DNA from: Mimachlamys varia
Taxonomy: Eukaryota > Mollusca > Bivalvia > Pectinida > Pectinidae
Assembly (NCBI GenBank): GCA_947623455.1
Contig: OX392530.1
Coordinates: forward strand, 34,689,405 to 34,753,404
Length of the DNA stretch: 64,000 bases
Direction of reading: 5' to 3'
Made by a program: the position numbers and the translations under genes. Positions within the stretch are counted from its first letter, which is position 1. The number at the start of each line of letters is the position of its first letter. Shown here piece by piece: positions 23,740-35,900 of this stretch. Below the pieces are notes generated by a model. That model saw only the letters and a program-made list of their open reading frames with translations, was not told the DNA's origin and did not search any database.

Positions 23740-24840
23740 GACAACACAGTGAGTAGTCTGTACACTTAAACAGGTCAATTGCGACTTATTAGTATTATGA
23801 CAGTTTATAGACGCATTCCAAAGGTTTCCTTTTGATTTGAATTCTTTACCTCGATCTTTTTAACAATATAAAAAACAACTTATCGATTAATATATTACTG
23901 TATACACGGAAAAGCTGCCAAGCGATAATTAAGAAGATAAGATAATTCGTTTCGTGTGTACATTACAGTACTATGATACCCTATATGCACACCACAGTAC
24001 ATGTGGAGAACAGAACTAGCTAGACGCTACCATTCATCGACCTTGGATCTCATGCATTGAACTGTGTGATTGTTAATGTAAAGAGTGACCTATGTTAAAT
24101 GTCAGCGATTCAAAGGGACATTTCGTGGCAGTTAAAGAAATACCCGTTATGCGTCATTATTTTTACAAGTCACACGCAGTTAGTTTGTTAGCTATACGGA
24201 AGCTCGACACGTCTTCTTTAACCATTAACTACATGTAAAACATTACAGACATCGGACTATATTATATCAATTAAGTTGTAATATTTGTTAAATTAGTCAA
24301 TTGAAAGAATTATTTTCTTACATTATGCATTACACTGTATTGTCTTTCTGCTACAACATACAATACATTTTCAGCATGGAAGTGGAAAAATGTATAATAA
24401 ATACAATATATACATATTGTACCAGGGTTACACCAGCATTTTTAATAGAATTATTAAGCTACCTAGCTCACACAAACACATACATTCCACGGACTTGTAT
24501 GTGTGAGTGATCAGGTTTTGTATTGTCCATTGTGCTAAATTGGTCGACCGGTATTGGACAGTCACGCAACACTTTGTACTAATAACCGTTCAAATTACGG
24601 CAGCCCCGACTCGTTAACCTCCTTTACGTTAAATGCACAATTACCATTGATACACCATATCATGTCCTTAGTAATCACATACATATCTCGAGGGTGTACA
24701 TGTATAGATGGTACACAGAAAACAACGTTTTACCAAGCTGCAAGGGTTGTTCACCTCGATCGTACCGTACATGAAATAAATATGTCTCAACAATCTGGCC
24801 ACGTGTGTTTTTTAGTATACATATCTTAGTGTCCACTGCT
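23740..24840. other. Upstream flank of left gene
   Basis: No gene seen. It aligns with 55230-57460 upstream of the middle gene, apart from the two insertions there and a deletion near 23820-23930. Likely holds the promoter. Confidence 0.6.
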
Positions 24841-25281
24841 AACTACTGTTAACGTTCTGGTGATTATTGTATATGTTCTGATGTCTACTGTACACATTCT
24901 GATGTATACTGTTTACGTTCTGATGGCTAGTGTACACGTTCTGATGTCTATTGTACATGTTCTGATGTCTACTGTACACGTTCTGATGTCTACTGTACAC
25001 GTTCTGATGTCTACTGTACACGTTCTGATGTCTACTGTACACGTTCTGATGTCTACTGTACACATTCTGATGTATACTGTTTACGTTCTGATGGCTAGTG
25101 TACACGTTCTGATGTCTATTGTACATGTTCTGATGTCTACTGTACACGTTCTGATGTCTACTGTACACGTTCTGATGGCTAGTGTACATGTTCTGATGTC
25201 TACTGTACACGTTCTGATGTCTACTGTACACGTTCTGATGGCTAGTGTACATGTTCTGATGTCTACTGTACTTCTCAAATA
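24841..25281. repeat. 21-bp minisatellite, short array
   Basis: About 21 units of CTACTGTACACGTTCTGATGT with few substitutions, about 1.25 kb upstream of the left gene's start. The right end abuts the 3' side of the DIRS-like element. Open frames across it are by-products of a period divisible by three. Confidence 0.95.
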
Positions 25282-25757
25282 ACTGTGCATAGTTTTAACT
25301 GGACAAACACGCTGATCTGCCATGACCACTTTGGAAATGATTAAAGAATATGACAGACCCATTTGATCTGTTTTTGATGCACATATGCACACCCTTAATT
25401 TGTCTCCTTCCTTGGTAAACTGAATATCCCCTTTTTGAGAGGCCTAGAAAACTTGTCATTAGTTGATGCAGCTGTAAACTCTTCAACCCTGAGAAAACCA
25501 AAAAAGGCTAAACTGAACGCAGCTGAGAACAAGCTAGACTCATACTTGGATGAACACACTGAGGGGAGAGATATTATTAACCTACCCAGCAGGAAAAGTG
25601 TAATTGGGGCTCTGATATCCACCCGTTTGTCTCCCCTTTTTGCCCCCTCCAGGAGTTTAAAAACTATAAAACGTTTTATGTTGTCTATCACCCCTCGAAT
25701 TTTATGAATGTTAATGTATGTACAAATAGTACTAGGTGCACGATGATTAAGTGACAA
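25281..25757 (-). pseudogene. Truncated tyrosine recombinase of DIRS-like element
   Basis: Two frames hold FFGFLRVEEFT and ASKTDQMG...CPV, blocks of the recombinase N-terminal and early catalytic region. The His-x-x-Arg and catalytic Tyr region is missing because the minisatellite starts at this point. Confidence 0.72.
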
Positions 25758-25904
25758 GAAAGCGATGTAATTAGCAACATGAGATATAGGAATAGGCCAT
25801 TCCTGTGGAAGATTTAATTGGACCAGATAGTTTTTAAATTGTTGGTATGCATTATCATAAGCAGCCCTAGTACTATGTGCGATAGAATTTGCTAAGAGTT
25901 TGCG

Positions 25905-27480
25905 TTAAGAGCCGCCACAGCCAGGTCGGTATCCGCTCCGGATTGGGGCCGCCTCTGGAGCCAGGAATTTGAACCTTTCCCACTGACAACGAGAAATAGA
26001 ATCAGCGATGGAATTTTTAGACCCCTCAATATGCTTAGCTTTCAGGATGATATTGTGTTTCAGACAAACCACCACTAAACGCCGAACCAGTGTCGTGACT
26101 AGTGGGTCCCTTGAGGATTGTTTATTTAGTATTGTACACACTGCCGCGTTGTCAATATGAAAAAAAAAGACTTTTTTATTACACATGTCCCTACCCCAAA
26201 TATATAGTGCGACGGTTACCGGAAGTAGCTCAAGGAATGTGATATTCCTCAAAATAGGCATACCTTTCCATTCAGAAGGCCAGGGGGCATATGCCCATCG
26301 ACCTTTAAAAAACAAGCCACACCCTTTGTCACTGCCACCTGCGCTCTCTGTATATAACTCCAGGGAGCTATATGAAATCCAGAACTGATCTGGCATAACA
26401 GTTACACCATTATATTCATTTAGGAATTCTAACCCTGCATTTAAGTCTCCCTTCGTTTCCAGAGTCACCCTTATCCTATGGCATGGTTTACTGATCCCTT
26501 TAGTGGCATCTATCAGTCGTCTACAAAATGCACGACCAGGTCTAACAACCCGACAGGCAAACTTCAGCGAGCCTATCAGTGCCTGCAGTTCAGTCAGGGT
26601 AACTTTCTTTACGGACAATGTGCCCTCAAGCTGTGCTCTTAATTTGGCTATCTTATCCCATGGAAGTCTCAAAACCATATTAAGAGTGTCAAACGCAACA
26701 CCTTAGAATGTCTATACTGTACAAGGACCTACTGTTTTATCGTCGGCTAGAGGAACCCCCAGCAAAGAACAATGTTCATAAAATATATTCATTGTATCTT
26801 GACATTGGCCTGTACCAGATGCGCTGCCAAACAACAAATCATCCAAATAGTGCAGCAGAGATGGCTGGATTGTTTTTGCGTGCAATTTCATGTCATTTTT
26901 TCAGACCATTCTAAAAATGTAGCAAAATTTTCAAACAGAGCGCAGCTTATACTAGCCCCCATAGGCAAGCACTTGTCAAAATAAAATTTACCTTCAACCT
27001 GAAAACCTAGGAGATCAAAATCACTTGGTGATATTGGCAGTAATCTAAAGGCCGACTTGATGTCAGATTTTCCAAGCAGTGCTCCCGGACCTTGAGTTTG
27101 TATCACTTTGATAGCGTCATCTATGTTAGTATATTTTACAGAGCACTCCGCTACATCTGTAAAATCATTTACTGAAGTCGACTCGGGGAATGAAAGGTGG
27201 TGAATAACTCGATAGTCACCATTTTTTTGGAACTAGGCCTAAAGGGGAAATTCGTAAAGTTGGCATGGGGGAGCAAGTAAATGGGCCTGCTATCCGACCG
27301 GCCTGTATCTCTATCTGGATTTTTGCCTTAATTATGTCTGGAGATAAAACAGCACTACGGAGATTTTTTGCTGTAGTAGGTAAGCGAGGCCCTTAATATT
27401 TCAGAGGAAAACCATACCGAAAACCATGTATTAATTCTTCTGCCACTGTTTTTTGGGGATATGTATACAAAAGATGTGAC
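25905..27480 (-). pseudogene. DIRS-like reverse transcriptase and RNase H
   Basis: Recognisable blocks, right to left: LRISPLGLVPKK, YRVIHHLSFP, KSDIKSAFRLLPI, the active-site YLDD near 26843, then a 257-residue RNase H-like frame (25905-26678) with TELQALIGSLKFA and HIDNAA. Stops or frame changes occur near 26700, 27230 and 27395. Confidence 0.78.
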
Positions 27481-27525
27481 AGCAGTTCTAATTTGATTGG
27501 GGAGTAGCCTAATGCGTATATTGAC

Positions 27526-28402
27526 CTATTTCTTACTGCACTTTGATTTTGGGTGTTGTCCCCAACAAACCGCGCATCCGTGTGTAAATTTGCAGTGGGC
27601 CTCAAAGGAACAATGCCCCTTATTGGACCCCAAGCATTCTTTAGCCCGCGAGGTACGAAAACTATTTGAAAAGACCCCATCGCCTTCCTGTTTACTGGAC
27701 CCAGCTGTTGGTGCCGCCTCGTTCGTTGTTTGAATTGGAGTAACTTCCCTTTGTACGGGCACCATATTAGACATGTGTAAAAGCCAAAGCTCATTCACAA
27801 TAACCCCCCAATGACGAGTTTGGTTAGCGAGTTTTCTTAAGGTGATATTGCTTGTCGTACTTTGACCACTCATTAGATGATGATCTACTTGCTGCAAGCC
27901 TTATATCTCGCATATACTTGAGGAACTCTTGTGCTTTCCCGGGTGTTTTTCCTAGGTGATACTCGTAAACACCATGAACGCGCTTGTCCAATGGTGAAAG
28001 TTTGTTATGGGTTTCACATACATGCGTTTTTGGACAACTAACGTCCCCGGCCCATATTTTTTTCTTTTAATTTCAGCGGAACATGCAGCCCGATTTCATC
28101 GAACACACAAGTTGCGGGGTGGGGATCCATATCAGGGATCATGACCCATTCTGTAGGGGGCTCAGCCCCCGCCTCATTACCTGACGTTCCCGGTCTTTCA
28201 AGGAAATCGACATCTGGTGTCGAAGCCCTCGTAGCGGGGTTTAGCACATGGCTGGTATCGACATCCGCGAGGGGGGGGGGGGGGGGGGGGGGGATGCCCA
28301 CCACACCGGGATAACTTTATAACTTTCTTTCCTCCACTTCAAAACGGGCTTTTCCCCCATTCTCTGGCACTCGTCTTTTGAGCAGCTCCGTTTCTGCCCA
28401 TG
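27526..28402 (-). pseudogene. DIRS-like gag region
   Basis: A possible start at 28402 (MGRNGAAQ) is followed by a frame with a proline run coded by 23 consecutive G (plus strand) and, near 27540-27600, a zinc-finger-like cluster (CKFTHGC, C-x2-C-x4-HP-x3-C) typical of DIRS capsid ends. The frames are not continuous. Confidence 0.6.
28271..28293. repeat. Poly-G tract
   Basis: Twenty-three consecutive G on the plus strand. It codes the proline run in the DIRS gag-like frame and could form a G-quadruplex. Its length in the assembly is uncertain, as for any such homopolymer. Confidence 0.9.
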
Positions 28403-28420
28403 GCGATGAAAATGGATTCA

Positions 28421-29605
28421 AATTATAAATTGTGTGCGTTAGTTATGCTGCAATGGAGCTGCGTGTGATCAGAGTCACTTAGACGCTTAAGTATAAACTG
28501 TAGGGAAGACGAGTTATGTCCCTTGGCCCTAACTCTAGTAAGGCTAATATAATTGCTTGTTTTAAAGGAGATTATCTTACATTACATTAATTATCTCAAT
28601 TAAGTTAACGAACCATCTGTACATAATTGTGGCACGGTTTCAATAGTACAATGTACATGCAGGGATGCCAGCTTCAAACGTTCCTTCGTTTGTTCAAACA
28701 AGTGATAGTTGAACGTTTTCATTTGTTTAAAAGAAGAAAAAGCAAGATTTCAAAGAGCAAAACAAATCTTCAAAATATATCAATAGCATTCGCTATACTA
28801 GTCTCTAGCCATGGTGGTATATATGTTTTCGATTTCGTTCTTTCTTATTCACATTTTAAAATTTTACCCCAAATTGAAATTTATATAAGATTGATATTTT
28901 GTTGTAAGCTAATCAGGTATGACGTCCTGTTTAGAATCACAAAATTGTAGGCTTAATAACCTTGGTATGAAGCTACTTATTCTAATATGAAAAGCGTTAT
29001 GTAAGTGATGCCCAATAGGAACATGTCTACTTCATTTCATAGTATTGTGTACTCTTCGAAATGATGTACGAATCTGTATTTATAACGTAATTATTATTAA
29101 GCAATATGTGGATCGTGACTTGATCATAAATATAGAACGTGATATAAAAAGAAAAAAAAAACAAATAAAACAAAAACGAAAACAACAACAAGCAAACAAA
29201 ACAAAAACATACAAGAAACAGCCAAATGAAATATAATTATATGTGTATAAATTGTATTTTACATTTATTGATATATAATGAATGCAGTAGTATATGTAAC
29301 TCGTATATAAAACAATATAATAATCGCTCTATTCCTTAGTTAGAAAACGATCTATATTGACATTGAAATATTATTTCATTTAAAATTCTTATTTATACAG
29401 AATGCATATATAAATGACTTACTGTAAGATATCCATTTGCACTTCATTATCACAAAAATACTTGAAATAATACACAAGTTTGCCCTTTACAGTTTTTCTT
29501 TTAGATATGTATTATTTGCAAAAAAATATGTTAAATATCAACTCGAAAATATCTGAAAAACGGGTACCTTACTGTCAGGTTATATAAATATGATTTTGTT
29601 ACACA
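28421..29605. other. Intergenic: nothing recognised
   Basis: AT-rich sequence between the DIRS-like element and the middle gene's 3' end. An A-rich stretch (29145-29225) and parts of 28900-29780 look weakly like 61850-62770, the 3' flank of the right gene. Confidence 0.5.
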
Positions 29606-29611
29606 TTTATT
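29606..29611 (-). terminator. Candidate polyadenylation signal of middle gene
   Basis: AATAAA on the minus strand, about 170 nt after the stop codon. No cDNA evidence. Confidence 0.4.
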
Positions 29612-29782
29612 CATGCAACACATTAAAAATCCTTTCTTTCTAGTCAATATGTTATTTCATTCTTAAACAAGCAAGAGGAACGAACAAATAATGATGAAAC
29701 CAATACGGTACAACAACTGGTAAAATGACCTTTTAGGGTTGTAGCAAACATAATCGGTCATCGCTGTATTTAGAACCCTGTA

Positions 29783-29934
29783 TTAGGATCCTGTATCCAC
29801 GGTTATCCCTACGGTATCGTATACGTTAGGGACGGACCTCGTCTTAGAGTTCAGTTTTTCATAATTATCGTCTGGTGTTACTGTCTCAGAAATCGGCTGT
29901 CCATTTTCAGTGTCTTCAACTTCGTAAGGCCAAT
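29783..29934 (-). CDS. Middle gene exon 15: ITAM-like tail and stop
   Basis: 152 nt, residues 667-716 and a TAA stop (50 codons counting the stop). It carries YEVE, YEKL and YDTV. The right gene keeps all three tyrosines and their spacing, which supports function. Confidence 0.85.
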
Positions 29935-32900
29935 CTAAAATATGAAAAAGATAATTAAAAAGAAGGCATTGAAATGAAAATTAATAATATAACGATCTTT
30001 TTTAAAAATCAAACTTTGAGTATGAAAACTTAAAGTGATGAAAAGCCACACAGTTCACAAGGACTATCTATTATTTACCAACGCCGGTGACATTTTAATT
30101 GATCAGAAACATTTCGTCTGCATTATCATCGACACTAAGCTACTGAATTAGATTTAAGTAAAAAATCGGGATCGGGACTTAAACATGCAGTAAAAAAGAT
30201 AAGAACATAACTTGTTGAAGAAATGCTTTGATTAAGGGATGTTGGCTCAACAGAACGCAGTATACCGAAACTTTGGTAACTAGCATCTTGCTTGTATACA
30301 AACAATTCATCTGAAGAGTTTTTGTCATTGCTTGCACTACGATATCTCAGTTAATATTCGTATCTATCTACAAAAATTGTCTTGAGTCTGCCGGTAAAAC
30401 TCAATAAAAACATGAGAGCGGTTTCACGAAGATATATATGCCTACTTCCGGCTGCGCAAAGAGTTCAACAGTGACCTTCGACGATTTGGTGTAAAGATGA
30501 AACAAAAAGGGGTTAACGACATATCTTGTGCACATACTTATTTCTCATCAAAGTGGTCAAGATTGACCTTTAACTTTGACTGATGACCTTTTTAACTCGA
30601 ATTAGTTGTAGAACTCCGTATTGAAATTGTATTGTGTTAATAATAACTAAATCTATCTGGGGGTTTATAAGATAGCTTGTACCTACATTATAGCACTCAA
30701 ACAAATACCCCTCCCGTCTATGAAGTCAACACAAACAATATAAATATATATACAAATATATCACATGAACCGATATAATTGTTTGGAATAAGTAAGTCTT
30801 TTATGCGTCAATTGATTAAACAAATAAGCATTGCTAGATAAAACTGTTTTGAAGTATATGTGTATACGAAGATTTGAAAACAAATAGACCTACTGATTGT
30901 CAATTTTTATGATAGTCACCATATCTTCAAAATGGAACATTTACAATAACATTGTTAAGTCACTGTATAAATGACGTGCGAATGAAGAGACTATAAGTAG
31001 TCATTATTTTGGCATAGAAACTGCGACGGTAAGCCGTTGATAAAGAAACAATTATTATAGCTAAAATCAAGTTAAAATAATATTAGTCAGCAACATGGAC
31101 AGCAAATGTAATTATTATCATTGAAAAGGTGATTGATAAAGAATGAGGATGCTAAAATTGACAGGTGTGGTTGTATATGATTGTGTCGTACTAACATCTT
31201 GACAAAATCTTGTACTTTTCGTTTTAAATAGTACTATGATATAACATTCGTCCTAATGGTAAGACTAAATGGATATGAATGCTATCAAATAGTTGTTGAC
31301 GATCTCGAAACAATATAAAAAACATTAGCTTTTCATTTCATATTAAACATGGATGAGCACCACCAACCAGCCCAAGAAAACGTTATTCCGTAACCTTAAA
31401 TACATTACGTAAGTTACCTATATCTGCCGTGAACTCGTGTCCTTTGGCTTGCTGTGAGATGTCTGCCATTTGAATAGGTTCCGTGGTGTCTTTGTTCTTC
31501 ATCGAGAGGCGCCTGGTCTGTACAATAACTAGGATGACCAGCACTATTATGACCACTCCCAATCCAGCACCTATCCCGACTGCAGCAGTATTAATTGTGT
31601 CCGTGTCTGTGAGGCATTTATTCAAATCATAAATGTCAGTATTTATTCAAAACTGATTATAAAATTTGGTCGCCATCTCGGTCTCATTGAAAAATATTCT
31701 ATACCTTTGTATATTCAATTCGTGTGCCTAATTAGTGAGTTATTGACTAGTGCTTTTTTCTATCGGTTTTCATGTAAACAGTCTTTATTTATATGTTGTC
31801 CAAGTTCAATTGCATTTAAGTTGTGACAATGTTTTTTCGACGCTTCGGTATTCTCTCATGTTTCTTTTAAAAGTATACTTCTGAAGTCAATGATATAAGG
31901 TCTCTTATGTAACATGTATGTCAAACCCATTAATAGTTTTTACATTTATTGACATTTTTTAGTTAAAGTGAATACCTATACGTATAACGCACCCAAATCA
32001 ATTTAAGAGAAAAGTAATGGAAGTAATGTAATGGATTGAAAGTCAAAGAAGAGTAATTTGTCATAATTCACCTGCACAATATCCATTGGTCTGGATACAG
32101 AAGTTAGGATTGCAGTCATGTGGACAAACATTGCCACAATTCACTCCGTAGTATCCAGGCTGACAATCTGAAAAGTGACCAGAATGCATGAAAAGTTGTA
32201 TCAATATGAATTGCATTAAAATATTTCGAAATTTCTTATTCATACATACATTGTAATATAATAAGTTCTCAAAAGGAATATTTTTTATAAACTGTTTCAG
32301 CAGTGCAGTTGCTACTATTTGTTTTACATATGGTGTTATACATTTTTATCATTGCCTTATATAAGTACTGCGAGGGATTGAAAGTCTTTTGTTAGGTTTC
32401 GCTTAAATTATAGGTTGCGAAAGAAAGCCTAAATATGTATCTGAAAAAGGAAAATATCAATGCCGATAGCTGTTGCCTACATGCTAAAGGTTGGTTAAAG
32501 GGCGTTTTTTATCCATATTTTCTCTTTCCTGTTCGCGGAAAATTTTTTTTTCTGTTGGTGTACTTTTCGAAAAAAAATGACATTATTAATGAGTTAACGT
32601 TATATTAACTGAAGGGGCAATTTAGAGAACCCACGTTTTTATTAACTAGAATGAAAACAAACTATAATCAGAAAGGAATTCGTACTCGATGAATAGATAC
32701 GGTGTAGCCGATGCCCGGTGTGTTCAGTTTAAATAATTGGGAAAGTCGGCACCAATATAACGACATAAAAATTTAGCACGAAATAGCCCGACCCCTGGCG
32801 CAATCACCTGTATGTGTGTTATCAACAAATGGACGCGTGGACACGGGGAGTTTGATTTCACACGTACTTCAAAGTAACCAAACGCAGATTGTATCGAACC

Positions 32901-35900
32901 ACGCACACACAGGGAACCTCTGAAACGAAATTTATTAAACTGAGTACGTTTTCGCTATTGGCCATGCTTCATTTGTATGTAAATTTAAATTGTAGCAAAT
33001 TTCAGCTATAGAAATGTCGTTAAGAAAGTGATATAAATTCAGAATCTATCATGTACATGACATGTAATGAGATAGTGGTATGCTTACTTTTATTTAGATA
33101 CATATTATTTGACAGGCTGCATTTTGATTTTGAAGCCATTTTGATTGCATCCACGAAGCAAGTCTGCGCGTGCTCCGTGAGATCAAAATGCTCAGGGATG
33201 TTTGTAAACATGTCTTATTTGCATGGTTTGTACGATAGAATGTCCTTATTATTGATTAAAAACGCATGAAAACATCGGGTTTTGTCAAAATATCGATAGG
33301 AATAGTTCACAAGGTTTCAGAACTACAATTTTATGAAATAGTTGGCTATTTTATCAAAACGTAAACAAACTTCACTAAATTGTCCTTTCAAGAAAACTCA
33401 AGAAAGCATGCAATGTATCATAAATAAATCTTATTACGGTGATCTCATATACAAAAATATAATAACAATACAATTTCCGTTAGTCGGGTACCAAAAACCT
33501 TTTTTACAGTTTTGCGGACAACTTTTATCATAAAAATCATACTCGGTTCTCATTTTGAGAACTTCATGTTTACTTGGATGTGATAAAGATTTACATGGCG
33601 GATGTCGTCGATGAAGCAGAAGACGCTTATTCTTCCGGAACACCTAGTCTTATTTTCTTGTACTTTTGCAAGAGTTTCCATGTGAATCTTTCCTTTGTTC
33701 ATATTTTGCCCGTGGTTTAATCGATTTTGAGTTTGGATTATGATTATGTTAACGTTTCGGTATTATCTTATTTATTATCATAAAAAAACTTATAATATAT
33801 TCAATTTTAAATCCAAAATCCGAGGGGCGTAAATTTGTGAAAAATATTCAACCGTTACCAAATCAGAAACTTAACTTAGATATTTCAATGATGTATCTGG
33901 TTACAAAATTTTAGTTTATTATGTGCATATGTTCCAGATATAATTAACGGAGACCCCTAAAAGGTGCCGGACGGAAAGTCGGCAGGTAAACCAATAGTCC
34001 CCATTTGCCTCACTGGTAGGGGACTTGGGAAAAGATTAAAGCAAAGCATACTTTGTGAAACCAAGTAGTTGTCACCTATGTAAGGTTTCCTATTTTCCAT
34101 GTGCAATGGACTGATTTCGAACCATTTGTCAAATTATAACAATTGTAAATTGTATCCTGTCATTCGAAGCTTGTTAATATATCAGGTGTGAAGTTGAAGA
34201 AAAGTTGAGATTATATAATTGTTTTTATATTGTGCTTGTCAGTTGCATGTACCCTGGTCAGCCCTGCTTTTTTACGCAAATAAATGAGAGAATTATCACT
34301 GGAAATATATCACCCGATGATCCAATTGAGAGATACTAACGTTCACTGCATGTGTCTCCCATCCAGCCTGACAGACACCCAGGTGTGGAGCAGAGCCCTG
34401 TCACATGATTACATCCACCATCCTTACAATGGCATTGCTTCATACAATTAGCACCAAACTGGCCGGATCTGCATTCTGATGAAATAAATACAAGCGTGTT
34501 GAATATGTTACATATTTACAATGTTTCGTTATATTTCAATAAAATAGCATCTATGATGACAATCCACGACTATCTTTCAACTAAAAGTATAATCTTTATA
34601 AAGAGATATGATAACTAAACGAATCAGTTTTAGAGACTGTAATTAGTTAATAATTGCTAGGTTATTGTCATTAAGAAGGTTTCATGGGGTTTTTTCACAT
34701 ACAAATTGAATTCATAAATATTGATGGGGAATTTTTATCGAACTTGTTTTGGTTATTGAATACTAAATATAACACGACCGTCTGTAGATTCAAAGTTATA
34801 TTAAGGTTATATTTTCAAATGAACATGTACAACGTATATCGTGACTTAGCAGATGTATGACAGATAGGAAACCCATGTGTTAGGGTTAGGTAATATGTTC
34901 ATAGATAATAGGGTTAGGCTGTCCACTACAATGTGTATAGGTATAAGGCCATGCTGGGTCAACTCCCCCAGGCTGAAGAGAAGGGTCTGATCCCCCACAG
35001 TGAGATACAGGGCACACTATACCTTACCTTATAATATAAATTGAAAGATGTTTTTGTTTTACTTTTAAAACAAGACATAACTTTAGATACAGTTTGAGTA
35101 AGATCAGAATATAAATGTCACTAGATTCAGTAAGTTGTTAAGAATCTATATCTGTTTTTAGTATTGTAATAAACAGTATAGTGTTGAAGCTGTATAGCTT
35201 TTACTGTAATAATGCCTTGGTGACATGCAGTCACTGCATCATGGTATATTTGATAATGTAATATTCAAAGGGATCTTACTACCGTTCTCTTAACAATATA
35301 CCTCTGTAACAATAGCACTGCTCAAAATACTAAAATACTAACAGTTAAAAGAAAAAAAATCAAATACCAAAGTTTCCGAATGTTTTGTGCACAAAATTTT
35401 CAAAAAGTTTGTAACTATCAGATATCTCAGAACTCAAAACTGGCTACAGATCAAGAAATATCAGTATAGGAAAAGGATATAAAGTCTACTAACATTTTCT
35501 GGTGCCTACTTTACCTACACTCCATACTCTATGATATTATACAATGATACATGGCTATTTTGATCAGTTTCCATTCAATAGTATTTCTGTCAACACAATA
35601 TAAACTACACACTAAAGGAATATGGCTTTTTTCCAATATTTAGTTTCTACTCTACCGCTGTACAAGCTACTGTTTACTTGTTTTCTTTTTCTTTGTACCC
35701 CTAAGTGTCTTATGAATATGGAATTCTCTTATCAAGTGAGAAGGTTAATTCTTTTCTTTCACCCAAGAAGTTTCCATTTGCTCTACCCATTTGACACCGT
35801 ACCACTTAACTTTATTACTTGGTTTACAACAAATGATTCTGTCAACAGTCAGGCAAATACTGTCACTGTCTCTAGGATCTTGTTGTGTACTAGATGTGCT

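Larger units (their letters stand above)
25282..28420 (-). mobile_element. Decayed DIRS-like (tyrosine recombinase) retrotransposon
   Basis: Reading leftwards: a gag-like start with a proline run, a Cys/His cluster, reverse transcriptase, RNase H, then part of a tyrosine recombinase. The domain order and recombinase type mark the DIRS/Ngaro class, which lacks a DDE integrase. Frameshifts and stops separate the parts and the recombinase stops short of its catalytic C-terminus, where the 21 bp minisatellite begins. It is not expected to be autonomous. Confidence 0.82.

Noticed and set aside
24841..25281. CRISPR-like array
   Set aside because: Units are contiguous with no unique spacers, and the sequence is clearly eukaryotic.
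29045..29236. 63-codon plus-strand frame ending in a Lys/Gln-rich stretch
   Set aside because: Its second half is an A-rich low-complexity tract, with no similarity to a known protein.
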